Shown one piece after another: positions 54,438-62,650 of a stretch of DNA of 64,000 nucleotides (within the stretch, counting starts at the first letter, position 1; each line of letters begins with the position of its first letter). The stretch covers positions 124,001 to 188,000 of the forward strand of contig JANRJO010000068.1 in assembly GCA_033763935.1 (NCBI GenBank), read 5' to 3'. Both the position numbers and the translations under genes were made by a program. Source of the DNA: DALYJJ01 sp033763935 (GTDB lineage Bacteria; Acidobacteriota; Terriglobia; Bryobacterales; Bryobacteraceae). A model generated the notes under the pieces. It was not told the DNA's origin and did no database searches. It saw only the letters and a list, made by a program, of their open reading frames with translations.

Positions 54438-55255
54438 AACTCGGACTCATCAACTCCGCCTGGCTCGGCTCGCCCATCGGCACAGCCGAGGGCATCCGCC
54501 TCACGAAAGAGATCGGCTTCGACACTATCGACATCTTCACCGAGCCGATGGATATCGACGTCCGCGAGCGCAAGTGCATCAAGGAGACGGCACGGCAGGT
54601 GGGCCTTCCCATCGTGTCACTGCCCTGCTGCGCGCTCGGCATCGCCGACTTCAACGCGCCCGTGCGTCGCTTTCACGTCGAGCGCGCAAAGCAGTTCCTC
54701 GACCTCGCCTATGAGCTCGAGGCGAAGAATCTCCTGCTCGTGCTCGGGGAGTACCTGTGGCAGCAGGAGGTCATCGCGCCGCGCGACCAGTGGAGTTGGG
54801 CCGTCGAGCACACGCGCGACCTCGGGGATTATGCGCGGAAGCTCGGCCTGGAAATCGCCCTCGAACTGGAGCCGTTCCACCTTTCCCTCATCAACGATCT
54901 CGAGAAGATGCTGCGCTTCCTCGACGACGTCAACCACCCCGCCGTCCGCGCCAACCTCGATATCTCGCACCTGCATCTGTCGAAGGTGCCGGCGGCCGAG
55001 ATCGCCAATGCCAAAGGCCGCATCGCGCATGTCCATTTCTCCGACTGCGACGGCAAGAAGCACGGCGACCTGCCGCCGGGACGCGGCGTAGTCGATTTCC
55101 CCCCCTACCTGGAAGCCCTCAAGGCAACCGGCTTCGACGGCGTCATCAGCATCGAACTCGAATACTCGCCGGAGCCCGATCAGATCGTGGAGTGGGTTCG
55201 CGAGGCATATCGGGAGACGGACAAGCTGATGCGCGCGGCGGGCATTCGTTCATGA
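54434..55255 (+). CDS. Sugar phosphate isomerase/epimerase family protein
   Basis: A 273-residue xylose-isomerase-like TIM barrel. MKLGLINSAWLGSPIGTAEG opens the barrel; GLEIALELEPFHLSL, VRANLDISHLHLSK, RIAHVHFSDCDGKKHGD and GVISIELEYSPEP hold the expected metal ligands (Glu, Asp, His, Asp, Glu). It could isomerise or epimerise a sugar or act as an inosose dehydratase-like enzyme. It is coupled at both ends by ATGA overlaps with the Gfo/Idh and PhoD genes. No signal peptide. Confidence 0.9.
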   Translation: MKLGLINSAWLGSPIGTAEGIRLTKEIGFDTIDIFTEPMDIDVRERKCIKETARQVGLPIVSLPCCALGIADFNAPVRRFHVERAKQFLDLAYELEAKNLLLVLGEYLWQQEVIAPRDQWSWAVEHTRDLGDYARKLGLEIALELEPFHLSLINDLEKMLRFLDDVNHPAVRANLDISHLHLSKVPAAEIANAKGRIAHVHFSDCDGKKHGDLPPGRGVVDFPPYLEALKATGFDGVISIELEYSPEPDQIVEWVREAYRETDKLMRAAGIRS

Positions 55256-56748
55256 TCGCCCGCCGAAGTCTCCTCTTCGCTGGCGCCGCCGCCGCCTTCG
55301 CCCAGTCGCCCCGTCCGGTCGTCACCGGGGTTCAGACGGGCGATCCTCTCACGGACCGCATCCTGCTCTGGGCGCGAGCCGACCGCCCGTCGCGGCTGCT
55401 CGTCGACTACAACGGCCGCAGCGTGCGGGCGCCTTTCGCGCTGGACGTTTCCGACTACACGGCGCGGCTCGACTTGACGGGCCTCCCACCCGGCTCTGAA
55501 GTTCGCTACACCGTGCGCTTTGAGAGCCTCGGAGACGCCTCGCTCAGTGAACCCGTGGAAGGCCGCGCCCGCACCGCGCCCGCGGCGAAGGCCGACATTC
55601 GCTTCGTCTGGACCGGCGACACCGCCGGGCAAGGCTACGGCATCAACCCCGAGTGGGGCGGCATGCGCATCTACGAGACGATGCGCCGTGACCAGCCCCA
55701 CTTCCTGCTCCACAGCGGCGACACGATCTACGCGGACAACCCCATTCCGCCGGAGATCAAGCTCCCCGACGGCTCGGTCTGGAAGAACCTCACCACCCCG
55801 GAGAAGAGCAAGGTCGCCGAAACCCTCGACGAGTTCCGCGGCAACTATCGCTACAACCTCCTCGACGAGAACATTCGCCGCTTCAACCGCGAGGTCCCGC
55901 AGATCTGGCAATGGGACGATCACGAGGTGTCCAACAACTGGTCGCCGTCGCTCGATCTTGCCGCCAATCCCCGGTACAAGGACAAACGCCTGGGCCTGCT
56001 CATCGCCAACGCCACGCGAGCCTTTCTCGAGTACGCCCCCATCCGCTTCGACCCCGCCGACGAGCAGCGCGTCTACCGGCACATCCCCTACGGCCCGTTG
56101 CTCGACGTGTTCGTGATCGACATGCGCAGCTACCGCGGTCCGAACACCCACAACCGGCAGAGTGCCGAGTCGAACGAGACGGTCTACCTGGACAAGCCGC
56201 AGCTGGACTGGTTGGAACAGGGACTGGCGCGGTCGAAAGCGACGTGGAAAGTGATCGCCTCGGATATGCCGATCGGCCTCGTGGTCGGCGACGGCAAGGA
56301 CAAAGAGGGCCGGCCACGCTTTGAGAACTCGGCGAACGGAGACGGTCCTCCACTCGGCCGCGAACTCGAAATCGCCCGCGTCCTCCGCGCCATCCGGCAG
56401 CGGCGCATCCGCAACGTCGTTTGGCTCACCGCCGATACGCATTACACCGCGGCCCACTACTATGACCCGGCCAAAGCCCAGTTCAAGGACTTCGACCCGT
56501 TCTGGGAGTTCGTTTCCGGCCCCGCGAATGCCGGTACCTTCGGCCCCAACGCGACCGACAACACCTTCGGCATCGACGTCCAGTTCTTCAAAGCCCCGCC
56601 ACAAGGCCAGGTGAATCTGCCGCCCAGCGCGGGCTACCAGTTCTACGGGCTGGTCGAGATCGACGGCCGCTCGGAGCAGATGAAGGTTACGTTAAAGGAC
56701 GTAGCCGGCGCTTCGCTCTACTCGAAAATCCTGTCGCCGCAACGGTAG
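55252..56748 (+). CDS. PhoD-like alkaline phosphatase, Tat-exported
   Basis: The start ATG 55252 overlaps the isomerase stop by 4 bp and gives 498 residues. The Tat signal is MIARRSLLFAGAAAAFAQSP. A fibronectin-like N-terminal domain is followed by the PhoD metallophosphatase core: VTGVQTGDPLTDRILLWARA, FVWTGDTAGQG, LHSGDTIYADNP, WQWDDHEVSNNW, VFVIDMRSYRGPN and WLTADTHYTAAHYYDP. Metal ligands (Asp, Asp, Asn/His, His) are in place. It hydrolyses phosphate mono- or diesters in the periplasm or outside. A frame continuing upstream is shadow. It ends a three-gene operon. Confidence 0.9.
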   Translation: MIARRSLLFAGAAAAFAQSPRPVVTGVQTGDPLTDRILLWARADRPSRLLVDYNGRSVRAPFALDVSDYTARLDLTGLPPGSEVRYTVRFESLGDASLSEPVEGRARTAPAAKADIRFVWTGDTAGQGYGINPEWGGMRIYETMRRDQPHFLLHSGDTIYADNPIPPEIKLPDGSVWKNLTTPEKSKVAETLDEFRGNYRYNLLDENIRRFNREVPQIWQWDDHEVSNNWSPSLDLAANPRYKDKRLGLLIANATRAFLEYAPIRFDPADEQRVYRHIPYGPLLDVFVIDMRSYRGPNTHNRQSAESNETVYLDKPQLDWLEQGLARSKATWKVIASDMPIGLVVGDGKDKEGRPRFENSANGDGPPLGRELEIARVLRAIRQRRIRNVVWLTADTHYTAAHYYDPAKAQFKDFDPFWEFVSGPANAGTFGPNATDNTFGIDVQFFKAPPQGQVNLPPSAGYQFYGLVEIDGRSEQMKVTLKDVAGASLYSKILSPQR

Positions 56749-56792
56749 GACGGAACCCCCCGGCGCCGGCCGGTGTCTTATGTTGTAAGAAC

Positions 56793-58295
56793 GTGGAGCC
56801 GGTGAGTACACCCGTACTGTATCTGTGGGCCATTCGGCTGATCGGCTGGATGGTGCCCGCCCCGCGCCGCAAGCCCTGGCGGCAGCAATGGGAGAACGGC
56901 GCTTCTCACTGGTGGGCCTTTCTGATCGAGCGCGGAGAGCCCGCCGATTCCGCTGCCCGGAAGCTGTGGCAGTACGTTCGCGGCGCGTGGCAGGATGCCG
57001 TCAAGCAGCGCTTTCCCAACGAGGACTGGAAGAAGGACCTTCGCTTCCTTACCGGCTCTCCGCTGTTCCTGTTCGGCGCCGCCGGCGCCTTCGTCCTCCT
57101 GCTCGCCCTGATGACCGACATGTTCGCCGGCGCCCGGGTCACCTTCGGGCCCCTGCCGTTCCCCGCCGCCGAACGGCTGTACGACGTGAAACAGGACGTG
57201 GCGACTCTGGGACAACTGAGCGGCGTTCCTCCACAGACGGTGCGCATGTGGCAGCAGTGCACGCCGCCCGAAGTCGAGCAGCTCGCGGCCTACCGTTTTC
57301 ATGCCGTCGAACTCGGTCGCGACGGCGCCACCGAAGAGACCATTACGGCCGTCTCCGTGACGCCGGAGTTCTTTGAGTTGCTGGCCGTCGCGCAGTTGCT
57401 GGGCCGCGGCTTCCGGCGCGAGGATCTGCAAAAGCCGCACGCTGTGGTGCTCGGCGAGGACCTCTGGGAAAGCCGCTTCGCGCGCCAGGAGAACGTGTTG
57501 GGGCGCATCGTCACCCTCGACGGCCAACCCGCTCAGGTCATCGGTGTGATGCCGCGCCGCTTCTGGTTCCTCTCCAAACGCGCCGATCTCTGGACTCTGT
57601 TTCCGCCCATCATCCTGGATGACAACGTGCCCCGCGAGCGCCGGCTTCGCTACCTCGGCGCCGTTGTAAGGCTGGCGGACGGCAAGGCGCCCGCGCAGGC
57701 GCAGGAATCCCTGCGCGCCATCGCTCGCGGCAACCGCTACCCGTGGGGAGGCCGCGAACTGCGTCTGCAATCTCTCTCGGAAACCACCGGCGGCCCATCG
57801 CCGTACATGGGCGCGGCCGGACTCGCCGTGGCGTTCCTGTTGGTGGTCGCCTCCACCCTGATTCCCGCCGAGCGGTTCTCGGTCCGCTCCATCGCCGGGC
57901 TGCCGTTCGCCAAACATTCGCGCTACTGGTGGTTCCTCATCGCCAAAACCGCTACGTTGCTCGGCGCCCTCACGCTGCTCTGGGTGGAACTGGTGCATGG
58001 GCCGCGCCCGCCCGTCTTCGGTCTCGCCATGTCCTGGCTTTTCCTGCTGGCCTGCGTCGGCGTGGCCGCCTTTTGCATCCGCGACCAGCGCCGCCGCTGC
58101 CCCGTGTGCCTCCACCGTCTGGCGCTTCCCATCAGCATCGGCACCTGGGCCAACACCTTCGAACCGGCCAAAACCGAACTGCTGTGCGAGCAAGGCCACG
58201 GGACGTTGCTGCTGCCGGAGACGGAGATCAGCGCCGCGCCCAAGGAACGGTGGACGGCCCTCGACGATAGCTGGCGCGAACTGTTCACCCGGTAA
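56793..58295 (+). CDS. MacB-like permease with C-terminal zinc-ribbon-like end
   Basis: A 500-residue protein from GTG 56793. Helix 1 (LFLFGAAGAFVLLLALMTDM) is followed by a MacB-type periplasmic core domain (about 130-330: VSVTPEFFELLAVAQLLGRG, VVLGEDLWESRFARQENVLG) and three C-terminal helices (about 345-430). After these come CIRDQRRRCPVCLHRL and ELLCEQGHGTLLL, a Cys pattern able to bind zinc. It resembles the ADOP-type permeases abundant in Acidobacteria, but the FtsX signature region is not evident and no ATPase is encoded nearby. The true role is unknown; it might be a regulatory or sensing derivative. Confidence 0.75.
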   Translation: MEPVSTPVLYLWAIRLIGWMVPAPRRKPWRQQWENGASHWWAFLIERGEPADSAARKLWQYVRGAWQDAVKQRFPNEDWKKDLRFLTGSPLFLFGAAGAFVLLLALMTDMFAGARVTFGPLPFPAAERLYDVKQDVATLGQLSGVPPQTVRMWQQCTPPEVEQLAAYRFHAVELGRDGATEETITAVSVTPEFFELLAVAQLLGRGFRREDLQKPHAVVLGEDLWESRFARQENVLGRIVTLDGQPAQVIGVMPRRFWFLSKRADLWTLFPPIILDDNVPRERRLRYLGAVVRLADGKAPAQAQESLRAIARGNRYPWGGRELRLQSLSETTGGPSPYMGAAGLAVAFLLVVASTLIPAERFSVRSIAGLPFAKHSRYWWFLIAKTATLLGALTLLWVELVHGPRPPVFGLAMSWLFLLACVGVAAFCIRDQRRRCPVCLHRLALPISIGTWANTFEPAKTELLCEQGHGTLLLPETEISAAPKERWTALDDSWRELFTR

Positions 58296-58316
58296 GCCTG
58301 CTACCATCGCAGTTTC

Positions 58317-60281
58317 ATGAAAGAGACCACGCCGCCGGAGATGACGGTGAAGGCCGTGCTGCTGGGCCTCGTCCTGGCACTCATCTTCGGGTCGGCCAAC
58401 GCCTATCTCGGCATGCGTGCCGGGCAGACCGTCGCGGCTACTATTCCCGCCGCCGTCATCGCCATGGCCCTCTTCCGCATTCCCGCCTTCCGCGGCGGCG
58501 TGCTGGAGCAGAACATCGCGCGCACTTCCGCCAGCGTGGGCGAAGCCCTCGTCGCCGGCGCCATCTTCACCATCCCTGCGTTTCTTCTTGTCGAGATGAA
58601 CGGGCAGCGGCTGTGGACGGATCTCCGGGCCCACTACTGGGAGGCGACGGTGATTCTGTTGGCGGGCGGGCTGATCGGCGTCTTCTTCATCATCCTGCTG
58701 CGGCGGCCGCTCGTCGTCGATGCGCAGCTTCCTTGGCCGGAAAGCGTGGCCAGCTATGAGATCGTCCGTGCAGGCGGCCAGAACTCGGAAGCGCCCCGGC
58801 TCATCTTCGGCGCCATGGGCTTCGCCGGACTCATTCAAATACTGAAAAGCGACAAGGGCTACCAGGTCTTCCGGGAGTTCACCGAAGGCTTCCTGGCTTT
58901 TCCGCAGTCGGTCATCCGCCACTTCAACTTCAGCCGGACCCCCACCGGGGAAGTGGTCCACGCCGGCGGCATCCCGTGGTCCACCCCCGCGCTCTCACCG
59001 GCGCTGATCGGCATCGGCTACATCATCGGTCCTCGCCTCGCCGCCATCAACGTCGCCGGCGGCGTCCTGGCCTGGTGGGTCTTCATCCCGCTGCTGCTGT
59101 TCTTCGATCCCGACCTGCCGCGCCGCCTGGGCGGTGGCGAGAACGCAACCCCCGACGTCATGGCCTTCACGCTCTGGTACAACGTCGTTCGCCCGGTGGC
59201 CGTCGGGGCGATGCTCGTCGGCGCCTGCTACACGCTGTTCTCCATGCGGCGTTCCATCGTCGACTCGCTGAAAGGGGCGCTCGCCCTCTCCGCTCGCCAC
59301 GCGGACGCCTCCGCAGCCGTCGACCGCACCGAGCGCGACATTCCCCTGAAGTGGGTGATCGCCGCCATCTTTGTCCTGCTGATGCCCATCACCGCCATCT
59401 ACTACTTCTTCACCGGCGGCTGGGGTCCCACCATCGTCGCCGCGCTGGTGATGAGTGTCACCGGCTTTCTGCTGTCCGCTGTGGGCGGCTACCTGGTCGG
59501 CCTCGTCGGGAGTTCGAATCAGCCCCTTTCGGGGCTCACGCTGTCGGCGCTCGTCATCACCGCCCTGGTGATGCTCGCGTTCGGGGTGCGCGGTCCATCC
59601 GGCGTGATTGCCGTGCTCGGCGTGGCCGCGGTCGTCGCTCTCGCCTGTTCCGTGTCCGGCTCCCTGATTCAGGATCTGAAAGCGGGGCATCTGTTGGGCG
59701 GGACCCCTTGGAAAATGCAGGTGGTCGAGGTCGTCACCGTGCTCGTCTTGAGCTTCTTCCTGATGGCTCCCATCATCACGCTGCATGAAGCGAATCTGGC
59801 CACCGGCGGCATCGGCGGACGCGCGTTGCCGGCTCCGCAGGCAGGCTTGATGGCGCAATTAGCGAAAGGCATCGTCGGCGGGCAGATGGCCTGGGGCCTG
59901 CTCGGTATCGGTGCGGCCATGGCCGTCGCGCTCATCATGACCGGCGCGCGCGCTCCGATGCTCATTGCCGTCGGCATGTACCTGCCGTTCGATACCACCT
60001 CCGCCATCTTCGTCGGCGGCCTCATGAAGGCCCTGGCCGACGCCCTCACGCGCGGCCGGACGCCGGAGGCCTTGGCACGGTTTGAGGAGCGCGGCACGCT
60101 GCTCGCCTCCGGACTGATTGCCGGCGAAGCCATCCTCGGCATCGTGCTGGCCGTGACCTTCGTCTCCGGCATCCCGTCGTTCGGCCAGTTTCCGCTGTTT
60201 GCCGCCTGGGGCGGCTGGCTGTCGCTGGCCGCCTTCGCCGCCATCGGGTGGGTATTGGTGCGGCTGCCCGCCAGGAGTTGA
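58317..60281 (+). CDS. Oligopeptide transporter, OPT family
   Basis: A 654-residue integral membrane protein with about 15-16 hydrophobic segments. EMTVKAVLLGLVLALIFGSANAYLGMRAGQTVAATIPAAVIAMAL is the OPT N-terminal signature (NAYLGL.aG.tv.asIPaAV), and GSSNQPLSGLTLSALV near residue 400 is the conserved GSSNnPiSG motif. OPT members import peptides or metal-nicotianamine-type chelates with protons. Prokaryotic substrates are poorly known. It is 21 bp downstream of the MacB-like permease and 1 bp from the uridine kinase start, so the genes are tightly coupled. Confidence 0.92.
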   Translation: MKETTPPEMTVKAVLLGLVLALIFGSANAYLGMRAGQTVAATIPAAVIAMALFRIPAFRGGVLEQNIARTSASVGEALVAGAIFTIPAFLLVEMNGQRLWTDLRAHYWEATVILLAGGLIGVFFIILLRRPLVVDAQLPWPESVASYEIVRAGGQNSEAPRLIFGAMGFAGLIQILKSDKGYQVFREFTEGFLAFPQSVIRHFNFSRTPTGEVVHAGGIPWSTPALSPALIGIGYIIGPRLAAINVAGGVLAWWVFIPLLLFFDPDLPRRLGGGENATPDVMAFTLWYNVVRPVAVGAMLVGACYTLFSMRRSIVDSLKGALALSARHADASAAVDRTERDIPLKWVIAAIFVLLMPITAIYYFFTGGWGPTIVAALVMSVTGFLLSAVGGYLVGLVGSSNQPLSGLTLSALVITALVMLAFGVRGPSGVIAVLGVAAVVALACSVSGSLIQDLKAGHLLGGTPWKMQVVEVVTVLVLSFFLMAPIITLHEANLATGGIGGRALPAPQAGLMAQLAKGIVGGQMAWGLLGIGAAMAVALIMTGARAPMLIAVGMYLPFDTTSAIFVGGLMKALADALTRGRTPEALARFEERGTLLASGLIAGEAILGIVLAVTFVSGIPSFGQFPLFAAWGGWLSLAAFAAIGWVLVRLPARS

Positions 60282-60282
60282 A

Positions 60283-60975
60283 ATGCCCTTTCTCATCGCC
60301 ATCGCCGGGCCCTCGTGCGCGGGCAAGAGCGAATTGTCGTCCCGCTTGTCAAAGCGGTTGGACGCCCCCATCCTCCACCTCGATTCGTACTATCGCGATC
60401 TGTCGCATATGCCGCTCGACGCCCGCGGCCTTGCGAACTTCGATGAGCCCGGCTCCCTCGACGAGCCCCTGTTGCTCGCCCACATCCAGGCGCTCGCTCG
60501 CGGCCAGGCCGTCGACAAGCCCGTCTACGACTTCGCCCGCCACGCCCGCGCCGCCGCCGTGCAGCGGCTCGCGCCGTCCGCCGTCATGATCGTCGAAGGA
60601 CTCTTCGCCCTCCATTGGCCGGAACTGCGCGCTCTCTACGGAGCGTCCATCTACATCGGTGCTCGGGACGAGGTGTGCTTCGAACGGCGGAAGCAGCGCG
60701 ACATCCGCGAGCGCGGGCGGACGCCCGAGTGCGTGCGGGAGCAGTATGAAGCCACCGTGCGTCCGATGGCGGAGCGCTATGTCACGCCCACCAGCCGGTT
60801 CGCCGGCCTGGTTCTCGACGGCGAAGCGCCCCTCAGCGTGTCCGAACGCCAGGCTCTCCACTACTTGAATAGCGCTATGGCCGGGGCCCCGGCATCCAAC
60901 CAGGCATGGCAGGAGAGGCAAGTGGAGCAGTCCACCTCGTTGTCGGAGCGGGCGGAGGCATCGGCTCCGAAGTAG
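60283..60975 (+). CDS. udk: Uridine kinase family protein
   Basis: ATG 60283 gives 230 residues and starts with the P-loop (MPFLIAIAGPSCAGKSELSS). LHLDSYYRDLSHM (D.YY) and FDEPGSLDEPLLLAHIQALA match the Udk substrate regions. PVYDFARHARA and VMIVEGLFALHWPELRALYG follow the classic order. RRKQRDIRERGRTPECVREQYE holds the lid arginines. It phosphorylates uridine or cytidine. The final 23 codons overlap the next gene, and this Ser/Glu-rich tail is not conserved in the family, so the true end may lie outside the conserved fold. Confidence 0.88.
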   Translation: MPFLIAIAGPSCAGKSELSSRLSKRLDAPILHLDSYYRDLSHMPLDARGLANFDEPGSLDEPLLLAHIQALARGQAVDKPVYDFARHARAAAVQRLAPSAVMIVEGLFALHWPELRALYGASIYIGARDEVCFERRKQRDIRERGRTPECVREQYEATVRPMAERYVTPTSRFAGLVLDGEAPLSVSERQALHYLNSAMAGAPASNQAWQERQVEQSTSLSERAEASAPK

Positions 60976-61643
60976 TCCGGCGGATGATGCGCGCAGGCGC
61001 CGCCGTGGTTGCCGCTGGCCGCGACAGGGCCCGGCTCGAAGCCACTGGCGCTTCGCTGATCCACACCGTGGACGCGACGCAGGCGGCGCAGGTGGACGAG
61101 TTGTTCGCGGCCGTCGCCTCGCGCTTCGGCCGTCTGGACGGCGTCGCCCATTGCGTGGGGAGCCTGCTTCTTAAGCCGGCCCACGCCACCACTGAGGCGG
61201 ATTGGGCGGCGACGCTCGCCACCAACCTCACTTCCGCCTTCTACGTCGTGCGGGCGGCGGTGAAGGCAATGACCGCCGCCGGCGGGTCCATCGTGCTCGT
61301 GTCATCGGCGGCGGCGCGCCTCGGCATGGCCAATCACGAAGCCATCGCGGCGGCGAAAGCGGGAATCCTCGGGCTCACTCTCTCCGCGGCGGCAACCTAT
61401 GCCAACCGCGGCATCCGCGTGAATTGCGTCGCGCCGGGGCTGGTGGAAACGCCTCTCACCGAACGCATCACGAAAAGCGACGCCACCCGTCAAGCATCTG
61501 TCGCGATGCACCCGCTTGGGCGATTGGGGAACGCTGACGATATTGCGTCCGCCATCGCATGGCTGCTGGATGGCGGGCAGACCTGGATCACCGGGCAGGT
61601 ACTTGGTGTGGATGGCGGGTTGGCGAGTGTACGAGCCCGTTAG
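60906..61643 (+). CDS. SDR family oxidoreductase lacking the catalytic Tyr
   Basis: A 245-residue Rossmann protein. The cofactor loop is HLVVGAGGGIGSEVVRRMMR (GxxxGxG). NNAG-like VAHCVGSLL and the catalytic Ser region IVLVSSAAARLG are present, but the YxxxK motif reads EAIAAAKAG: the Tyr position is Ile while Lys is kept. The remainder (GIRVNCVAPGLVETPLTERI, GQVLGVDGG) is normal. I recall a FabG-like subgroup with this HEAIAAAKAG form, so the change may be fixed rather than decay. The ATG overlaps the uridine kinase by 70 bp. Activity is uncertain. Confidence 0.83.
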   Translation: MAGEASGAVHLVVGAGGGIGSEVVRRMMRAGAAVVAAGRDRARLEATGASLIHTVDATQAAQVDELFAAVASRFGRLDGVAHCVGSLLLKPAHATTEADWAATLATNLTSAFYVVRAAVKAMTAAGGSIVLVSSAAARLGMANHEAIAAAKAGILGLTLSAAATYANRGIRVNCVAPGLVETPLTERITKSDATRQASVAMHPLGRLGNADDIASAIAWLLDGGQTWITGQVLGVDGGLASVRAR

Positions 61644-61831
61644 CCGTCCGACCCCGGACTGCCACCGGACCGGAACACGCAGCCCAGCGAGAAGAACGAG
61701 AAACCGAGCACCAGCCCCACCAGCATAATCACTCTGCGGTCAGTGTCTGTCGCTGCCAGGATCGCCGCGGTAAAGAAGAGAGCGCTGGCGAGGAAGAAGA
61801 GTGCCTTGAGCTGTTCTCCGCGCGACTGCAT
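61640..61831 (-). CDS. Small two-helix membrane protein (63 aa)
   Basis: ATG 61831 has GGGAGA about 10 bp upstream and gives 63 residues: basic N-terminus (MQSRGEQLKA), helix one (LFFLASALFFTAAILA), a short polar turn (ATDTDRR), helix two (VIMLVGLVLGFSFFSLGCVF) and a Gly/Ser tail. Two earlier in-frame ATGs are at 61840 and 61855. An AT-rich 80-bp stretch upstream (61856-61936) could supply a promoter. It ends with a 4-bp overlap with the SDR gene. No family recognised. Confidence 0.65.
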   Translation of the reverse strand: MQSRGEQLKALFFLASALFFTAAILAATDTDRRVIMLVGLVLGFSFFSLGCVFRSGGSPGSDG

Positions 61832-61936
61832 GCGTTCCATTCTCCCTATGCCCACAGACGAGTAAGTGTGTTTATGGTTTCACACATCTCAAAACATTTC
61901 TATAGTGATTTGGTTAATCTTTTGTGAATTGAGGAC

Positions 61937-62650
61937 TTACACAAATCGAAGACGCCGCACCGGACCGATTGCCGCAGCCGATCGGCCCGTTACCGCCACG
62001 GCCTCCGGCGTACGCGCGCCAAGCAGACCCTTTAGTCCGGATGGCAGGCCGATCTTCAGCAGATCGCACCCCGCGGCAAAGGGCGAGAAGGCCGGAAGGA
62101 TGCACGCCGAGCGTCCGGCCAGGAAGATGCGCAGCCTGCGCCGTACCCCTGCCGCGTCCTTGAACGGCAGTGTGGGGTGGAAGTGCCCCAGAACGGCGTA
62201 GTGATTCTCCGGCAGCGGAAACTCGAGGCGATCTCCATGCACCACCGTCACTCCGTCACCGTGCCAGGCTTGCATGCACGTCACCGGCAGGCCGCAAAAG
62301 TCCCGCATCAGGCCGCGGTCGTGGTTCCCCAGGACCACCACCAGCGACGACAAGCTCGCCGCGGCTCGCAGCGTATCTTCAATCGCCGCGCGCTCGTCCG
62401 CGCAGGGGCGCGGCGCATGCACCAGGTCGCCCGCGAAGACCACCGTGCTCGGCCGCAATTCCTCCAACACCGCTACCAGGGCTGCCTTGGCGCCGCCCTC
62501 GGCGAGCGGCCCCAACTCCCCGCGCCGCCGCTGCGCCCATGCGTAGCCCAGGTGCGCGTCGGCCACCACCAGCGCGCCCGCATCAGGCAACCAGAGGGTG
62601 CCGGACGCGTGCGCGTGAAAGCCGGGCCGGAACTCAACGGACCGCGGCAT
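61937..62650 (-). CDS. pdeM: Ligase-associated metallophosphoesterase/endonuclease PdeM
   Basis: ATG 62650 gives 237 residues, overlapping the helicase end by 17 bp; an ATG at 62671 is possible. The calcineurin-like metal sites are present: ALVVADAHLGYAWAQRRRGE (DxH), TVVFAGDLVHAP (GD), VVVLGNHDRG (GNHD) and VVHGD plus LGHFHPTLP (GHxH). PdeM proteins form a cluster with an Lhr-like helicase, a ligase and an exonuclease in the ligase-associated DNA damage response. The adjoining helicase supports this naming. Ligase and exonuclease are not inside the window. Confidence 0.88.
   Translation of the reverse strand: MPRSVEFRPGFHAHASGTLWLPDAGALVVADAHLGYAWAQRRRGELGPLAEGGAKAALVAVLEELRPSTVVFAGDLVHAPRPCADERAAIEDTLRAAASLSSLVVVLGNHDRGLMRDFCGLPVTCMQAWHGDGVTVVHGDRLEFPLPENHYAVLGHFHPTLPFKDAAGVRRRLRIFLAGRSACILPAFSPFAAGCDLLKIGLPSGLKGLLGARTPEAVAVTGRSAAAIGPVRRLRFV

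Noticed and set aside
56778..58961. 727-codon minus-strand frame opposite the MacB-like and OPT genes
   Set aside because: The translation is rich in Gln/Gly/Asp/Arg without motifs, and it spans two well-supported plus-strand genes.
59509..59528. GGGAGTTCGAATCAGCCCC, resembling a tRNA T-arm
   Set aside because: It encodes the conserved GSSNQPLSG motif of the OPT transporter, and no acceptor or anticodon arms fit around it.
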